This document shows, piece by piece, positions 6,366 through 14,931 of a stretch of 16,489 bases of DNA. The stretch covers positions 1 through 16,489 of the forward strand of contig CAMDMH010000006.1 of the NCBI GenBank assembly GCA_945901835.1. Direction: 5' to 3'. This DNA is from Devosia equisanguinis. GTDB taxonomy: Bacteria; Pseudomonadota; Alphaproteobacteria; Rhizobiales; Hyphomicrobiaceae. The stretch's first letter is position 1, and each line of letters opens with the position of its first letter. A program made the position numbers and the translations under genes. The notes below the pieces were generated by a model. That model made no database searches, was not told where the DNA came from, and worked only from the letters and a program-made list of their open reading frames with translations.

Positions 6366-8870
6366 ATGCTGACGCTGCTGCGCCTATTCACCAAGCTCTG
6401 CGAGATTTGCCTCGCTTGGCCCGCACGCTTGGCGCGTACGACGTTGACGGTGATCGCGCTGCCGCGCCTGGGCCCGCTGCGCTATGTGGTCCACGCCGCC
6501 ATCGGCTACCTCGTCTTCGCACTGCTTCTCGTTTACGTCGTCGCGCCGATCCGCGGCATCGTCGGAGGTTGGTTCATGGCCGACAAGCTCCGCTACGATG
6601 CCGAACGCTGGCTCGCGACCGCGATCTACGACCGGGGTGGCAGCTTCGTCGGCACATTCGATCCGCGCCTCGATAGCGTGCGCGACTTCAACTACACCGA
6701 CACCGCCATCGAAGTCGGCGACTACACCGCCAACCCAGACCACAAGTCGATCCCGGTGCGCGACGTGCCTGACCACTACTGGCGCTGCCTCGTCTGGCAC
6801 GAGGACCGCTACTTCGGCACCGCGCTCAATCCTTTCGGCATCGATCTGCTCGGCGTCTTGAAAATCCCCTATTCGAGCGTTCGCCGCACACTGGCGACAG
6901 GCCGCCCCGTGCTTGGCGTCGGCGGCTCGACGCTGCCTATGCAGTTCGCCCGCGTGATCCACAACACGCCTCCGCGTCGCGACGAGGGGGCCTTCAAGAA
7001 ACTGCGCCGCAAGGTTGGTGAATGGTTGCTTGCGCCCGTCATCTTCAATGAGTTGACCAAAGGCGGTGACGACACGCCGTTGCGCCAGTGGGCCGCCAAT
7101 CACATCTGGCTCGCGCAACGCACCGGCGGCCAGCCGCTGCACGGCGTCGAGGTGACGAGCCGCATCGTGTTCGGCAAGGAAGCCCGCGACCTCACCATCG
7201 CCGAGCAATACGTGCTGGCCTCCGCCGTCAACAAGCCGATCATTCTTCTCGAAGGCGATGACAAGTTGAATGCGGTGCGCCTGGATCGCTGGCGATACAT
7301 CGCCGAAGTCCGCGCGCGGACCTGCGCCGAAAAGCTGATCGACGATCCCGCGACGCAGAGCAAGGTGCTGTTCGAGTTCATCAACCTCGCAGGCGGCCCG
7401 CCTGATCCCAAGGTCAAGCCCAAGCTGCAGCAGGCGCTCGATACCTACGCGCCGTCGCTCGCCAAGCGCGCGCAGGCGAACCCGATCATTCGCGCGAATG
7501 CGCTGATGCCGTCGGCACGTCTCGGCCTGCGCGAAGAGATGAAGCAGATCTGGGGCTACGGCTGGCGCTCTCATGTCCGCGGCGTGACGGCGACGATCGA
7601 TACGGGTGAAAATCTGGCATTGCGAGCCAAGCTCAACACGACTCTCGCCGCTATCGATCAGAAATGGAGCGCACGCCTCAAGCCCGGTTACACGCTCGAT
7701 CCAGCGAAGGCAGTGCCTGGCTCGGGCCTCAAGAGCCCGCAGGTCGTCGTCGCCGCCGCCAACCTCGACGGCGAGATCGTGCGCTATTTCGAGACCTCCG
7801 ACACCACACCATATTTCGGTTCGGCTTACGCGCGCGATGCGGGCACGAGCCGCTATGATCCCTCGCGCGAGGTCCGCCGGATCGCCTCGACCGGCAAGAT
7901 CATCGCGGCTATCGGAATCGCCAACGAGCTTCGTGACGGCACCGACGCGTCCTATCAGGACAGCGAATTCGCCGGCCCCGCGCTAGCCGAGACGTGCGCG
8001 CGCGGGATGACGCAGGGCAGCCGCCGCGCGCTCGTCGCGTTCGCCTGCTCGCTCAATCGCCCGGTCGAATGGCGCCTAGCGCAGACCGGTCAGACCAAGG
8101 TCCGCGCGATCATCGACAAACTGGGCTTCACCATGCCGCCCACGCTCGGAAACGTTACCGACACGCCGCCCTCCACAGCCGCGGCTCGTGGTCTCGTAGC
8201 CGGCTCCCCGCAGCGCGTGCATCAGATGTCGAGCGTCGTGCTGGCGGCACTCACGGGACGCGGCAGCAAGACCGTACGCCCGCCGTCATTGGTGAAAGGC
8301 TACGACTTCGTCGATCGCGATGAGGCCACGACGTTCGGCCGTGATACGGGCCACGACATCGTGCCCGACAAGCTGATCCGCCGCGATGCACATGGCCTGC
8401 TGAAGGCATTCCTCCAGGCGCCGCTTTGCCACACGCATGCCGGCCAGCCCGTCGGAACGCTCAAGGATTTGAGCGCTTGGTGCGCGACGCGGCGAGGCGA
8501 TCTGCGATTGCACTTCGCCAAGACCGGCACCGATGTGAACGCCGACGCCAGCGCCACCGTCGACACCTGGATCACTGGCGGCCTGCAATTCGCCAACGGC
8601 GCGGCCTATTCCTATGTCGTCCTCGTCGGCACCGGCTCCACCGCCGAGCCGTGGGGCCATAACCTCCACGCTGCCCAGGTCGCGACGCCGCTGCTGGAAG
8701 CCCTCCTCACCGACCTCTCCGACCATGCCAAGCGCAATCCGGTCCCTTCTGCCGTTCCGCCTCGCCCCGCCGCCACGCCCGCCTCAGCCGCCGATCCGCC
8801 GCCCCGCACGAAATCCACCGCCACCGCGCGCATGTCCCCCGCCGATGTTCAGGCCGTCGTCGGACAGTGA
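6366..8870 (+). CDS. Divergent bifunctional penicillin-binding protein (GT51 glycosyltransferase plus transpeptidase)
   Basis: The protein would polymerise lipid II into glycan strands and crosslink peptides on the outer face of the inner membrane. From the ATG at 6366 it has 834 residues. A membrane helix lies at about 40-63. The GT51 domain shows WHEDRYFG (catalytic Glu146), GGSTLPMQFARVI at about 186-198, RRKVGEWLL, and VFGKEARDLTIAEQYVLA. The transpeptidase domain has all three motifs: ASTGK with nucleophile Ser508 and Lys511, SLN at 562-564, and KTGT starting at 719. A Pro/Ala-rich tail of about 40 residues ends it. The sequence around each motif is unlike classical PBP1a, for example MQ replaces the QQ of the GGSTITQQ motif, so it is a divergent subgroup. 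The open frame reaches a GTG at 6279 inside a repeat, which I reject as a start. The start lacks a strong ribosome binding site. The small secreted protein gene follows after 97 bases. Confidence 0.9.
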   Translation: MLTLLRLFTKLCEICLAWPARLARTTLTVIALPRLGPLRYVVHAAIGYLVFALLLVYVVAPIRGIVGGWFMADKLRYDAERWLATAIYDRGGSFVGTFDPRLDSVRDFNYTDTAIEVGDYTANPDHKSIPVRDVPDHYWRCLVWHEDRYFGTALNPFGIDLLGVLKIPYSSVRRTLATGRPVLGVGGSTLPMQFARVIHNTPPRRDEGAFKKLRRKVGEWLLAPVIFNELTKGGDDTPLRQWAANHIWLAQRTGGQPLHGVEVTSRIVFGKEARDLTIAEQYVLASAVNKPIILLEGDDKLNAVRLDRWRYIAEVRARTCAEKLIDDPATQSKVLFEFINLAGGPPDPKVKPKLQQALDTYAPSLAKRAQANPIIRANALMPSARLGLREEMKQIWGYGWRSHVRGVTATIDTGENLALRAKLNTTLAAIDQKWSARLKPGYTLDPAKAVPGSGLKSPQVVVAAANLDGEIVRYFETSDTTPYFGSAYARDAGTSRYDPSREVRRIASTGKIIAAIGIANELRDGTDASYQDSEFAGPALAETCARGMTQGSRRALVAFACSLNRPVEWRLAQTGQTKVRAIIDKLGFTMPPTLGNVTDTPPSTAAARGLVAGSPQRVHQMSSVVLAALTGRGSKTVRPPSLVKGYDFVDRDEATTFGRDTGHDIVPDKLIRRDAHGLLKAFLQAPLCHTHAGQPVGTLKDLSAWCATRRGDLRLHFAKTGTDVNADASATVDTWITGGLQFANGAAYSYVVLVGTGSTAEPWGHNLHAAQVATPLLEALLTDLSDHAKRNPVPSAVPPRPAATPASAADPPPRTKSTATARMSPADVQAVVGQ

Positions 8871-8967
8871 TAGGATGAGCCGCCTCGTAGGGTGGGCACG
8901 TGGCATCGCCTCGCAGCCCGCCGCGGGGATAGGCCCTGAGCGCAACACGCCGATGGAGTGAACTTCC

Positions 8968-9375
8968 GTGCCGAGACTTTCTATTCCGCTGGCATTGGTC
9001 ATAGCCACGACGCCGCTTGCCTTCGCCATCGCGCAGGAAACACCTGCCGGCATGACGCGCGCGGTTCCCGACCGGCCGACTCGCGTCTTCATCATGGCGG
9101 CGTTCGACGACGCCTGCCGCTCCCTCCCCGCCCCGCCGATCGAGATCACCGAACCACCGAAGAAAGGCACCGTGCAGTTTCGGCCGGGCCAGTCCACGAC
9201 CGTGCAGGTCACGGCGACCGGCAAGTGCAAGGGCGCTGCCGTGACCGGCACCGGGATCTACTATGCGGCGCGCGCCGACGCTTCGGGTGAAGACCGCTTC
9301 ACCATTTCGGTTCGGTCGTCGACCGGCGAAATCGCCACCCGTACCTTCCAGATGTTTATCAGTGAGGGCCTCTGA
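8968..9375 (+). CDS. Small secreted protein of unknown function, probably one beta-sandwich domain
   Basis: The 135-residue protein begins MPRLSIPLALVIATTPLAFA, a clear signal peptide with cleavage likely near residue 22 (IAQE). The mature part contains a pair of cysteines, in DDACRSL and TGKCKG, which could form a disulfide. A run of alternating beta-like segments follows: KGTVQFRPGQSTTVQVTATG, GTGIYYAARA, EDRFTISVRS, and IATRTFQMFIS. This pattern suggests a small Ig-like or beta-sandwich fold exported to the periplasm. The start is a GTG at 8968 with GGAG at 8955-8958, nine bases upstream. The ATGs downstream fall inside the mature protein. It follows the penicillin-binding protein gene and may share its transcript, so an envelope role is possible, but no function can be named. 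It converges on the MFS gene, with only 13 bases between the two stop codons. Confidence 0.75.
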   Translation: MPRLSIPLALVIATTPLAFAIAQETPAGMTRAVPDRPTRVFIMAAFDDACRSLPAPPIEITEPPKKGTVQFRPGQSTTVQVTATGKCKGAAVTGTGIYYAARADASGEDRFTISVRSSTGEIATRTFQMFISEGL

Positions 9376-9388
9376 CGAACGTCCGCTG

Positions 9389-10669
9389 CTAACGCTCCGG
9401 CGGTACCAGATGATCGCGCGTGCCGAGCGCGGGGAACCACCGTTGCCAGATGAGCGCGATGCCGATCGCTCCGATGCCGCCGAACACCACGGCCGGAACC
9501 GCGCCGAAAAAGCCAGCCATCGTGCCGGCCCGGAACTGCCCGATCTCGTTCGAGAACTGCGTGAACAGGCTCGAAACCGCAGCGACCCGGCCGCGCAGTT
9601 CGTCTGGCGTTTCCGCCTGCACCAGCGTCATACGCACGACTACGCTCGCCGTATCGGCGGCCCCCAGTATCGCGAGATAGAGGAAGCTCAGCGCGAAGCT
9701 GTCCGATAGCCCGAACCCCAGACTGGCGAGACCGAAGATCAAAACCGCGGTGAACATCCGCGGCCCGGCCTGCCGCTCCATGAAGTTGTTTCGGGACAGC
9801 AGGAAGCCCATCATCAGTGCGCCCGCGGCCGGCGCCGATCGTAACAGCCCTAAGCCCACCGGTCCGACCTGCAGGATGTCCTTCGCGAAGATCGGCAACA
9901 GCGAAACCGCGCCACCGAGCACCACGACGAACAGGTCGAGCGTCAGTGCGCCGAGGATGACGGGCTTGCCCCACATGAAACGGAAGCCCGCGAACAGATG
10001 CTCGAGCGTCGGCGCCCGCGTTGTTTCTTGCGCTGGCATGCTGCGATAGCGGATCATGTAGTTCGCCAGCGCCCCGACCGCATAGAACGCAAGCGCAGCA
10101 GCGAACGCGAGATTGGGTGACACCGCGTAGAGCAGCCCTCCCACCGCAGGGCCTGAAATGTTCGCAGCCTGGGATACGGCAGTCGACAGCGCGATCGCCT
10201 GCGGAAAATGCTCGCGCGGCACTAGGTTGGGCAAAATCGCAGAGTTCGCCGGCAGATAGAACGCACGCCCCGCACCTTGCAGAACGACCGTGAGATAGAG
10301 CGGCAGCATGCTGGCGATGCCGCTCGCCAAATGCGCGACCTGGCCGAACGCAGACAGCGCCATCAAGGCGCAGCAACCCGCCAACACAATGCGGCGGTCG
10401 TAGCGGTCCGACACGTATCCCGTGACCAGCATCAGGGCGATCGCCGGAAAGAACGCAGCGAGGCCGACGACGCCCAACGCCACTGCCGAGCCCGTGAAAT
10501 CGTAGACGAACCAGCCGATGGCGACGCTCTGGATCTGCGTCGCGAGCGTCACCGTGAACCGCGACATAGCGTTGAGCACGAAATCGCTGTGCTCGCGCCA
10601 ACGGAAAGCTGGCGAGACTTCAGTTGCCGTCGTCGCGCCTTCATCCGGCATGTGCGCAACCGTCGGCAT
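9389..10669 (-). CDS. MFS transporter, EntS/MFS_3-like exporter (downstream paralogue)
   Basis: This is a proton-driven inner-membrane exporter of the major facilitator superfamily. The 426-residue protein has about 12 hydrophobic segments. The MFS motif A, GYVSDRYDRR, lies at about 84-93 between helices 2 and 3. The segments PIFAKDILQVGPVGLGLLR and VQAETPDELRGRVAAV are typical of the MFS_3 (enterobactin exporter-like) group. It begins MPTVAHMPDE at 10669, and its ATG directly follows the TGA of the upstream paralogue, which suggests coupled translation. Part of the preceding coding sequence must supply the ribosome binding site. The two proteins are clearly homologous along their whole length and probably arose by tandem duplication. 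Their substrates are not visible from sequence. No siderophore or antibiotic genes lie nearby. Confidence 0.92.
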   Translation of the reverse strand: MPTVAHMPDEGATTATEVSPAFRWREHSDFVLNAMSRFTVTLATQIQSVAIGWFVYDFTGSAVALGVVGLAAFFPAIALMLVTGYVSDRYDRRIVLAGCCALMALSAFGQVAHLASGIASMLPLYLTVVLQGAGRAFYLPANSAILPNLVPREHFPQAIALSTAVSQAANISGPAVGGLLYAVSPNLAFAAALAFYAVGALANYMIRYRSMPAQETTRAPTLEHLFAGFRFMWGKPVILGALTLDLFVVVLGGAVSLLPIFAKDILQVGPVGLGLLRSAPAAGALMMGFLLSRNNFMERQAGPRMFTAVLIFGLASLGFGLSDSFALSFLYLAILGAADTASVVVRMTLVQAETPDELRGRVAAVSSLFTQFSNEIGQFRAGTMAGFFGAVPAVVFGGIGAIGIALIWQRWFPALGTRDHLVPPER

Positions 10670-11929
10670 TCATGCCTTGGTCTCTTCGCGCGGGCTTCCA
10701 GGCTCCGGCTCGATCAGGTGCTCGCGCGCGGCCAGTCCAGGGAACAGCCGCGGCCAGATCAACGCAAGGCTCGCAGCCATCAGTCCGCCGATGAACACGG
10801 CAGGCCCCGCGCCGATGAGACCGGCCATCGCGCCTGCGCGGAATTGACTGAGTTCGGACGCCGACGAGATGAACAGCCAATTGACCGCAGCCACCCGTCC
10901 GCGCAGGTCGTCCGGCGTTTCCGCCTGGACCATCGGGTGCCGGATCACGACGCTGATCATGTCGGACGCGCCGACGACGATCAGCAGCAGCAGTGACAGC
11001 GGGAAACTCGTCGACAGGCCGAACAGCCCGGTGGCGATTCCATAGATGCCGATCGTCGCGAACAGCTTCCGACCCGTGCCATGCGCGACGAAATCGTTGT
11101 TCGGCAGCCACAACGCCATCAGAACCGCGCCGAGTGCAGGCGCCGCACGCAATAGGCCAAGGCCGAGTGGCCCCACTTCCAGAATGTCCTTGGCGAAAAT
11201 CGGCAGCAGCACGACCACGCCGCCGAGCATCACCACGGCTGCGTCCAGCGCTACCGCGCCGAAGATCACCGGTTTGCGCCATGCGAAATCGAAGCCTGCC
11301 ATCAGGCTCTTGATCGACAGCGGCATCTTGCCGGCAGTCGGCGCCGAACGATGCCGCAACGCGAGCGAGGCGAGCGCCGAGATGGCATAGAGCGCGGAGG
11401 CGACGGCCAATGGCAACTTCGGATCGATCGCATAGAGAATGCCGCCGAGAGCAGGTCCCAGAATCTGCGCGCTCTGGAACACGCTCGAGGACAACGCTAT
11501 CGCGCTCTGCAGTTGCTCTTGGGGAACCAGCGCCGGAACGATCGCCTGCGCCGCCGGATTATGGAACGCCCGGCTCGCCGATACCGCCATGACGACGAGA
11601 TAGATCGGCCATACGATACTGCCGCCCGAAGTCACGAGCCACAGCAGGACGAGGCCGGTGGCTGTCAAGACGAGATCGGAGCCGAACAGCACGAGCCGTC
11701 GGTCGATCCGGTCCGCGACATAGCCCGTGACCAGCACCAGCGTCAGTGCGGGGATCAGCCCGGCAAGACCGAGATAGGCAAGCGCGAAGGCGCTACTGGT
11801 GACATCGTAGATGTACCAGCCGATGGCGACCGTCGCGACGTGGATGGCGAGTGTGACCGCGAACCGGGCGCCGCAGACGAGTGCAAAATCTCGGTTGTGA
11901 AGCGTAGCCCAGCGGCTCGTCGAGATCAT
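10670..11929 (-). CDS. MFS transporter, EntS/MFS_3-like exporter (upstream paralogue)
   Basis: This is an inner-membrane major facilitator protein with about 12 hydrophobic segments and 419 residues from the ATG at 11929. The MFS motif A, GYVADRIDRR, is at about 69-78. It shares PIFAKDIL-VGP-GLGLLR and VQAETPD-LRGRVAAV with the downstream paralogue, in the same positions. The reading frame extends to a GTG at 11953, but GGAGG (about ten bases before the ATG on the coding strand) favours 11929. The C-terminus has a charged tail, GSPREETKA, absent from its partner. The two genes touch (TGA followed at once by ATG). The pair could work as a heteromeric exporter, which would be unusual for MFS, or as two exporters with related substrates. 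No regulator gene is adjacent. Confidence 0.92.
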   Translation of the reverse strand: MISTSRWATLHNRDFALVCGARFAVTLAIHVATVAIGWYIYDVTSSAFALAYLGLAGLIPALTLVLVTGYVADRIDRRLVLFGSDLVLTATGLVLLWLVTSGGSIVWPIYLVVMAVSASRAFHNPAAQAIVPALVPQEQLQSAIALSSSVFQSAQILGPALGGILYAIDPKLPLAVASALYAISALASLALRHRSAPTAGKMPLSIKSLMAGFDFAWRKPVIFGAVALDAAVVMLGGVVVLLPIFAKDILEVGPLGLGLLRAAPALGAVLMALWLPNNDFVAHGTGRKLFATIGIYGIATGLFGLSTSFPLSLLLLIVVGASDMISVVIRHPMVQAETPDDLRGRVAAVNWLFISSASELSQFRAGAMAGLIGAGPAVFIGGLMAASLALIWPRLFPGLAAREHLIEPEPGSPREETKA

Positions 11930-12062
11930 GCTCCGACTGCCTCCGGCATGCACCTGCGGCTACCGGATGGCCTGACCGCGCTGTGACGCGAAGATGCGGA
12001 AATGTGCGCAGGGGAGGGCATCCGGTTTCTATGCACGCACGCGCGCCGCCGCGCAAGATGAA

Positions 12063-12088
12063 GGGCCGGACCTCGGCGGTTCCGGCCC
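12063..12088 (-). terminator. Possible terminator hairpin after the molybdenum hydroxylase operon
   Basis: An 8-bp inverted repeat, GGGCCGGA (12063-12070) and TCCGGCCC (12081-12088), has a ten-base loop and flanking AAGG/CCTT bases that could extend it. It lies 64 bases past the stop of the molybdopterin-subunit gene and 134 bases before the MFS gene on the same strand. The U-run on the minus strand is poor (CTTCATCTT), so intrinsic termination is uncertain. The 222-base gap 11930-12151 contains no gene that I can support. Confidence 0.45.
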
Positions 12089-12103
12089 CTTGCAGCTTTC
12101 GAC

Positions 12104-12130
12104 GGGGTCAGACCCTGGGAGGCTGACCCC
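12104..12130. repeat. GGGGTCAG palindrome
   Basis: GGGGTCAG (12104-12111) and CTGACCCC (12123-12130) form a perfect 8-bp inverted repeat with an 11-base spacer that itself contains CCC and GGG. It lies just past the 3' end of the molybdenum hydroxylase operon, next to a second hairpin. GGGGTCAG-type palindromes are common intergenic repeats in proteobacteria. The 12 bases GAGGCTGACCCC recur at 15240-15251, beyond the other end of the operon. Confidence 0.5.
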
Positions 12131-12151
12131 GATTCAGCAGGTCAAGACACA

Positions 12152-14449
12152 TCACGCCGACGACAGCGCCTGCCGCACCCGCTCCGGCGTGCACGGCGCG
12201 CGCCTGATGCGAACGCCGGTGGCGTCGAACACGGCGTTCGCGACCGCACCGGCAACGGGCCGGATCGACGGCTCGCCCGCGCCGGTCGGCGGCTGATCGG
12301 GATAGTCGAGCAGCACCGACTCGATCGACTCCGGCATGTCCATGATGTCGATGATCGGATACGTGTTCCAGTCGACGCTGGTCACGTTGTTGTTGTCGAA
12401 CTTGACCTCTTCCAACGTGGCGCGGCTGAGACCCTGGACGATGTTGCCCTCGATGCACTCGCGCAGATCCCGCGGCGCAATGATCTGGCCGCAGTCGTGC
12501 GCAACCGTGAACTTGCGGCCCCAGACGCGGCCGGTCTTGCGGTTTACCTCGACCTCAGCGACGACAGCCACGCGGCTGCCGTTGCGCTGTGCGTATGCGA
12601 AGCCGCGGCCCTTGAGGATGTCGCCGGACTGGTCCTTGTTGGGACCGACCCGCGGCTTCCAGCCCGACTTCTCCATCGCCGCCTTGATCACGGCGAGGTC
12701 GCGCGGATGCTTGGCCGTCTTGAGCCGGAACTCGATCGGATCCATCCCGATCGCAAGCGCCACCTCGTCGATGAAGGATTCACCGGCGAACTGCAGCTCC
12801 GGACCGTTCGGATCGCGCAAATGCGCACCGCGCAATGGCGATGCACGATCGACGAAAGGCGCGATCACCTCCCAGCCCACCGCCATGTTCGGGAACGCGT
12901 ACGAGTTGGCCGGGACGTTGAACGCCAGCGTGGGCTTCAGAGGATGGCCGAGGTTGTGGCCGGCGAGGCAGTCGTGCGTCTGGCTCTCGTTCGACGACAC
13001 CTCGAGCCGCGAGAAGCCTTTCGCGATGAACTCGAAGCCGACGACGTTGTTGTTGGCGTCGATTGCGGCGCGTGCACGGATCACTGACGCGGGCCCTTTG
13101 GGATCCCACTGCGTACCCTCGGCGCGGGAATACTGTAGGCGAACGGGTTTGCCGACCGCCTGAGCGAGCACGGCGCAATCCTGCGCGCAGTCGCCCGCAT
13201 CGTTACGGCCGTAGCAGCCCGCCCCGATCAGCCATATGCCGTCCACGTCCTCCTGTTTGAACCCGAGGATCTTCGCCACGCCGTCGCGCGCGAAGTGCGG
13301 CTTCTGACCGCCGGTCCATAGCGTCGCCTTGTTGCCCTTGATCTCCACGACCGCTGTCGCCGGGGCCATCGAGGCGTGGCTCTGGAATGGCCACTCGTAC
13401 TCGGCAGAAACGACCTTGGCCGCGCCCTCGAAAGCCTTCGCTATCTCGCCGTTTTTTTTCTCCGTTTCCGCCTTCAGCACGGGGGCCTTGCGGATATGGC
13501 TGTACAGATCGCCGTAGTTCGGGAACGGCTTGGGCACTTCCGACCACACGACTTTGAGCGCATCTGCGGCCTTGATCGCGCCCCACTCGGTGTTGGCGAC
13601 GACGCCGAGGAAGCTCGGCGGCTTGAACACGACCTGCGCGCCGGCGATGTGCTTGATCGAGGCATCGTCGACCTTGACCGGCACCGAGCCGACGACCTTC
13701 GGCCGGATCATGCGGCCATGCACCATGCCCGGCACTTTCTGGTCCTGGATGTGCTTCTCGGTCGAGAACACCTTCGGCGCGATGTCATCGCGCGGGAAGT
13801 CCTTGCCGATCAGCTTGTAGTCCTTGGACGACTTCGGCTGGGCCTTGCCGACCGCCTTCAGCGGGTTTCCCCACTGCTTGTTCCACTCGAGCTTGTGATT
13901 GAAGTACTTGCCCCCGATCAGCTCCTTGTAGGAGGTCTTCTTGCTCGCATCGGCCTTCGCCGAGATCACGCCATCGGTGATGACGAGATCGCCCGCCGGC
14001 ACGCCGAGCTTGGTCGCAGCAGCTTCGACGAGGACGCGCCGCGCTTCCGCTGCGGCCATCCGCATCTGCACGCCGCCGAGCTGCAGGCCCGTAGAGCCAG
14101 ATGCGCCACCCTGATTCACGGATGTGCGCGTGTCGCCCATGTAGACCGTCACGTCCTTGAACGCGACGTCGAGCTCTTCGCCGACCATCTGTGCGACGGC
14201 GGTGTGCAGACCGTGGCCCATGTCCATCTTGCCGAAGAACACGCTGACGCGCCCGTCCGCGCCGATGGCGAGATAGCTGTCGAGCTGTTCGGGATGCAGC
14301 GGCGGCTTCGTGCCCTGCGCCAGCGCCTTGCCCGTCGCCCTGACGAAATCGAGACCGACTGCCCCGCCGATCGTGACGACGAGTGCGCCGGCGCCGGCTC
14401 CCTTGAGCAGGTTGCGGCGAGCAATATTGATACGTTCGTGCTTACCCAT
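12152..14449 (-). CDS. Molybdopterin-binding subunit of an IorB-like xanthine dehydrogenase-family hydroxylase, Tat-exported
   Basis: This is the large catalytic subunit of a molybdenum hydroxylase that oxidises aldehydes or N-heterocycles with water as oxygen source. From the ATG at 14449 it has 765 residues. It begins with a twin-arginine signal (ARRNLLKGAGAGALVV, Arg11-Arg12), so the folded enzyme is probably exported to the periplasm. Cofactor-domain segments include GKMDMGHGLHTAVAQM, the FQSHASMAPATAVVEI region and GAGCYGRNDAGD. AGESFIDEVALAIGMDP and the C-terminal GAGEPSIRP follow; the last holds the expected catalytic Glu, at about 726. The length fits the IorB/aldehyde oxidase large-subunit type. 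The ribosome binding site GGAGG precedes the ATG and almost abuts the TGA of the iron-sulfur subunit gene (14 bases between genes), so the two are co-translated. The substrate cannot be named: isoquinoline, nicotinate and aldehyde enzymes all look alike at this level. Confidence 0.93.
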   Translation of the reverse strand: MGKHERINIARRNLLKGAGAGALVVTIGGAVGLDFVRATGKALAQGTKPPLHPEQLDSYLAIGADGRVSVFFGKMDMGHGLHTAVAQMVGEELDVAFKDVTVYMGDTRTSVNQGGASGSTGLQLGGVQMRMAAAEARRVLVEAAATKLGVPAGDLVITDGVISAKADASKKTSYKELIGGKYFNHKLEWNKQWGNPLKAVGKAQPKSSKDYKLIGKDFPRDDIAPKVFSTEKHIQDQKVPGMVHGRMIRPKVVGSVPVKVDDASIKHIAGAQVVFKPPSFLGVVANTEWGAIKAADALKVVWSEVPKPFPNYGDLYSHIRKAPVLKAETEKKNGEIAKAFEGAAKVVSAEYEWPFQSHASMAPATAVVEIKGNKATLWTGGQKPHFARDGVAKILGFKQEDVDGIWLIGAGCYGRNDAGDCAQDCAVLAQAVGKPVRLQYSRAEGTQWDPKGPASVIRARAAIDANNNVVGFEFIAKGFSRLEVSSNESQTHDCLAGHNLGHPLKPTLAFNVPANSYAFPNMAVGWEVIAPFVDRASPLRGAHLRDPNGPELQFAGESFIDEVALAIGMDPIEFRLKTAKHPRDLAVIKAAMEKSGWKPRVGPNKDQSGDILKGRGFAYAQRNGSRVAVVAEVEVNRKTGRVWGRKFTVAHDCGQIIAPRDLRECIEGNIVQGLSRATLEEVKFDNNNVTSVDWNTYPIIDIMDMPESIESVLLDYPDQPPTGAGEPSIRPVAGAVANAVFDATGVRIRRAPCTPERVRQALSSA

Positions 14450-14463
14450 GGTGTGTCCCTCCC

Positions 14464-14931
14464 TCAGCGCATCATCGAAGCGGCGGTCTTCACCGCGCGC
14501 AGAATGCCCATGTGCGTCGCGCAGCGGCACTTGATGCCGGTCAACGCTTCCTTGATCTGGGCGTCACTGGGGTTCTTGTTCTTCTCGAGCAGCTCGGCCG
14601 CGGTCATGATCCAGCCGTTGATGCACTGGCCGCACTGCGGCACCTGCTCCTTGATGTAGGCGGTCTGCAGCGGATGCGGCTTTTCCGGGGTGCCGAGGCC
14701 TTCGAGGGTCTTGATCTTGCCGTTCACGCCAGAGAGCGGAAGCTGGCACGAGCGCACTGCGGCTCCGTCGATCTGCACGGTGCACGCGCCGCACTGGGCG
14801 AGGCCGCAGCCGAACTTCGGATTGGACATGCCGAGATCGTTCCGCAGCGCATACAGCAGCGGCATCTCTTCGTCGGCAGTGACCGTCTGGTCCTTGCCGT
14901 TCACGTTGAGCTTGAACTGTTTCACAGTCAT
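14464..14931 (-). CDS. [2Fe-2S] subunit of an IorA-like molybdenum hydroxylase
   Basis: This small subunit carries two [2Fe-2S] clusters that pass electrons from the molybdenum site to an acceptor. It has 155 residues, the usual length. The plant-ferredoxin-type N-terminal cluster is bound by Cys42, Cys47, Cys50 and Cys62 (GCGLAQCGAC and SCQLP). The C-terminal helical cluster domain uses Cys100, Cys103, Cys135 and Cys137 (QCGQC and KCRC). All eight ligands are present. The ATG at 14931 has a strong ribosome binding site (GAGGAGG) about eight bases upstream; the open frame continues to 15171 but without protein-like content. It has no signal peptide and presumably travels with the Tat-tagged large subunit. 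It is the first gene of the two-gene operon. No FAD subunit, cytochrome c or XdhC/CoxI-type maturation gene lies next to it in the window, so the electron acceptor is encoded elsewhere or is a shared cytochrome. Confidence 0.95.
   Translation of the reverse strand: MTVKQFKLNVNGKDQTVTADEEMPLLYALRNDLGMSNPKFGCGLAQCGACTVQIDGAAVRSCQLPLSGVNGKIKTLEGLGTPEKPHPLQTAYIKEQVPQCGQCINGWIMTAAELLEKNKNPSDAQIKEALTGIKCRCATHMGILRAVKTAASMMR

Noticed and set aside
13376..14659. Plus-strand open frame of 427 codons, rich in Arg, His, Asp and Leu
   Set aside because: It is antisense to the molybdopterin subunit gene. The composition is that expected from the reverse strand of high-GC coding DNA.
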